From: Lactarius indigo | Taxonomy: Eukaryota > Basidiomycota > Agaricomycetes > Russulales > Russulaceae | Length of the DNA stretch: 64,000 nt | Assembly: GCA_025766275.1 (NCBI GenBank) | Contig: JAFKAC010000017.1 | Coordinates: 434,001 to 498,000, forward strand | Direction of reading: 5' to 3' | Shown: positions 63,916-64,000 of the stretch, in pieces | Position numbering within the stretch: position 1 is the stretch's first letter | How the letters are laid out: every line of letters begins with the position of its first letter | Made by a program: the position numbers and the translations under genes | The notes under the pieces: model-generated | Database searches by the model: none | What the model was told of the DNA's origin: nothing | The model's input: only the letters and a program-made list of their open reading frames with translations

Positions 63916-64000
63916 TGTAGCGGTATGACTTATCGCTTACAACTAGACCAAGGTGAAGGTTAGCGAACTGAACTGGGAGCACACCCAAGCCTAGCGCGGA
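63916..64000 (-). repeat. Second LTR copy of family F, truncated by window end
   Basis: Starts TGTAGCGG. It differs from 59387 onward by several changes including an indel and non-CpG substitutions, so it may belong to another family-F insertion that removed gag from view. Confidence 0.75.

Larger units (their letters stand above)
59387..64000 (-). mobile_element. Ty3/Gypsy chromodomain element F (gag absent in window)
   Basis: Minus strand: 772 bp 3' LTR, PPT, integrase/chromodomain, RT/RNase H, protease, then a second LTR copy at 63916. Gag is missing between protease and that LTR. TGGTG (59382-59386) is the expected left duplication. Pol has one TGA and one frameshift. Confidence 0.85.

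Noticed and set aside
1..64000. tRNA, rRNA or ordinary host genes
   Set aside because: No cloverleaf or rRNA-like sequence noticed, and all coding regions trace to mobile elements or their cargo.

Overview
This 64 kb window looks like nuclear DNA of a filamentous basidiomycete, most likely an Agaricomycete. The evidence is introns of about 45-60 nt with GT-AG or GC-AG ends, a KDZ (Kyakuja-Dileera-Zisupton) transposase with its CxC2 cysteine cluster, a TET/JBP-type dioxygenase, a BTB domain of the kind expanded in mushrooms, and chromodomain Ty3/Gypsy elements. I cannot name the genus. I found no ordinary host gene; essentially every base belongs to a transposable element, and the elements are inserted into one another.

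Layout. Positions 1-7775 hold a young minus-strand Ty3 element (A1) lying in an older copy of its own family (A2: 7776-7941 and 15148-16204). A2 is also split by a different minus-strand Ty3 element (B, 7942-15147, target duplication GTTCT). From 16205 to 24771 there is an old plus-strand Ty3 integrase gene (H), cut in two by an apparently intact Ty1/Copia element (17040-23886, duplication CGAAC). From 24772 to 59386 runs a plus-strand Ty3 element (D). D holds a solo LTR in its gag (25700-26154, duplication CTGAG) and a minus-strand Ty3 element (E, 31372-57713, duplication AAGGA). E is in turn split by a 19.2 kb KDZ DNA transposon (K, 33382-52594). The right LTR of D is cut by another minus-strand Ty3 element (F, 59387 to the window end).

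The KDZ element is the main discovery candidate. It has imperfect terminal inverted repeats, a 7-8 bp target duplication, a roughly 212 bp GGGCCC-containing tandem array at the left end and a 220 bp array at the right end. It carries eight genes: a full KDZ transposase (10 exons, 1092 codons with no break), a TET/JBP-like 2-oxoglutarate/Fe(II) dioxygenase, a zinc-cluster protein, and five proteins I do not recognise. A short motif, CGGCAG/CTGCCG (often TCGGCAGCT), occurs about 87 times in its 19.2 kb, in exons, introns, promoters and repeats, and becomes rare outside the element.

Three patterns run through the Ty3 elements. First, four of them have an 11 nt primer-binding site exactly complementary to an 11 nt stretch 33-34 nt downstream of the LTR TATA box, which is the Tf1-style self-priming arrangement. 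Second, every difference I found between paired LTRs (about 35 over four elements) is a transition at a CpG, and every in-frame stop breaking a gene is TGA, as expected from CGA deamination. Third, the Pol proteins carry long extensions after the chromodomain, with zinc knuckles or, in E, a BTB domain plus zinc knuckle.
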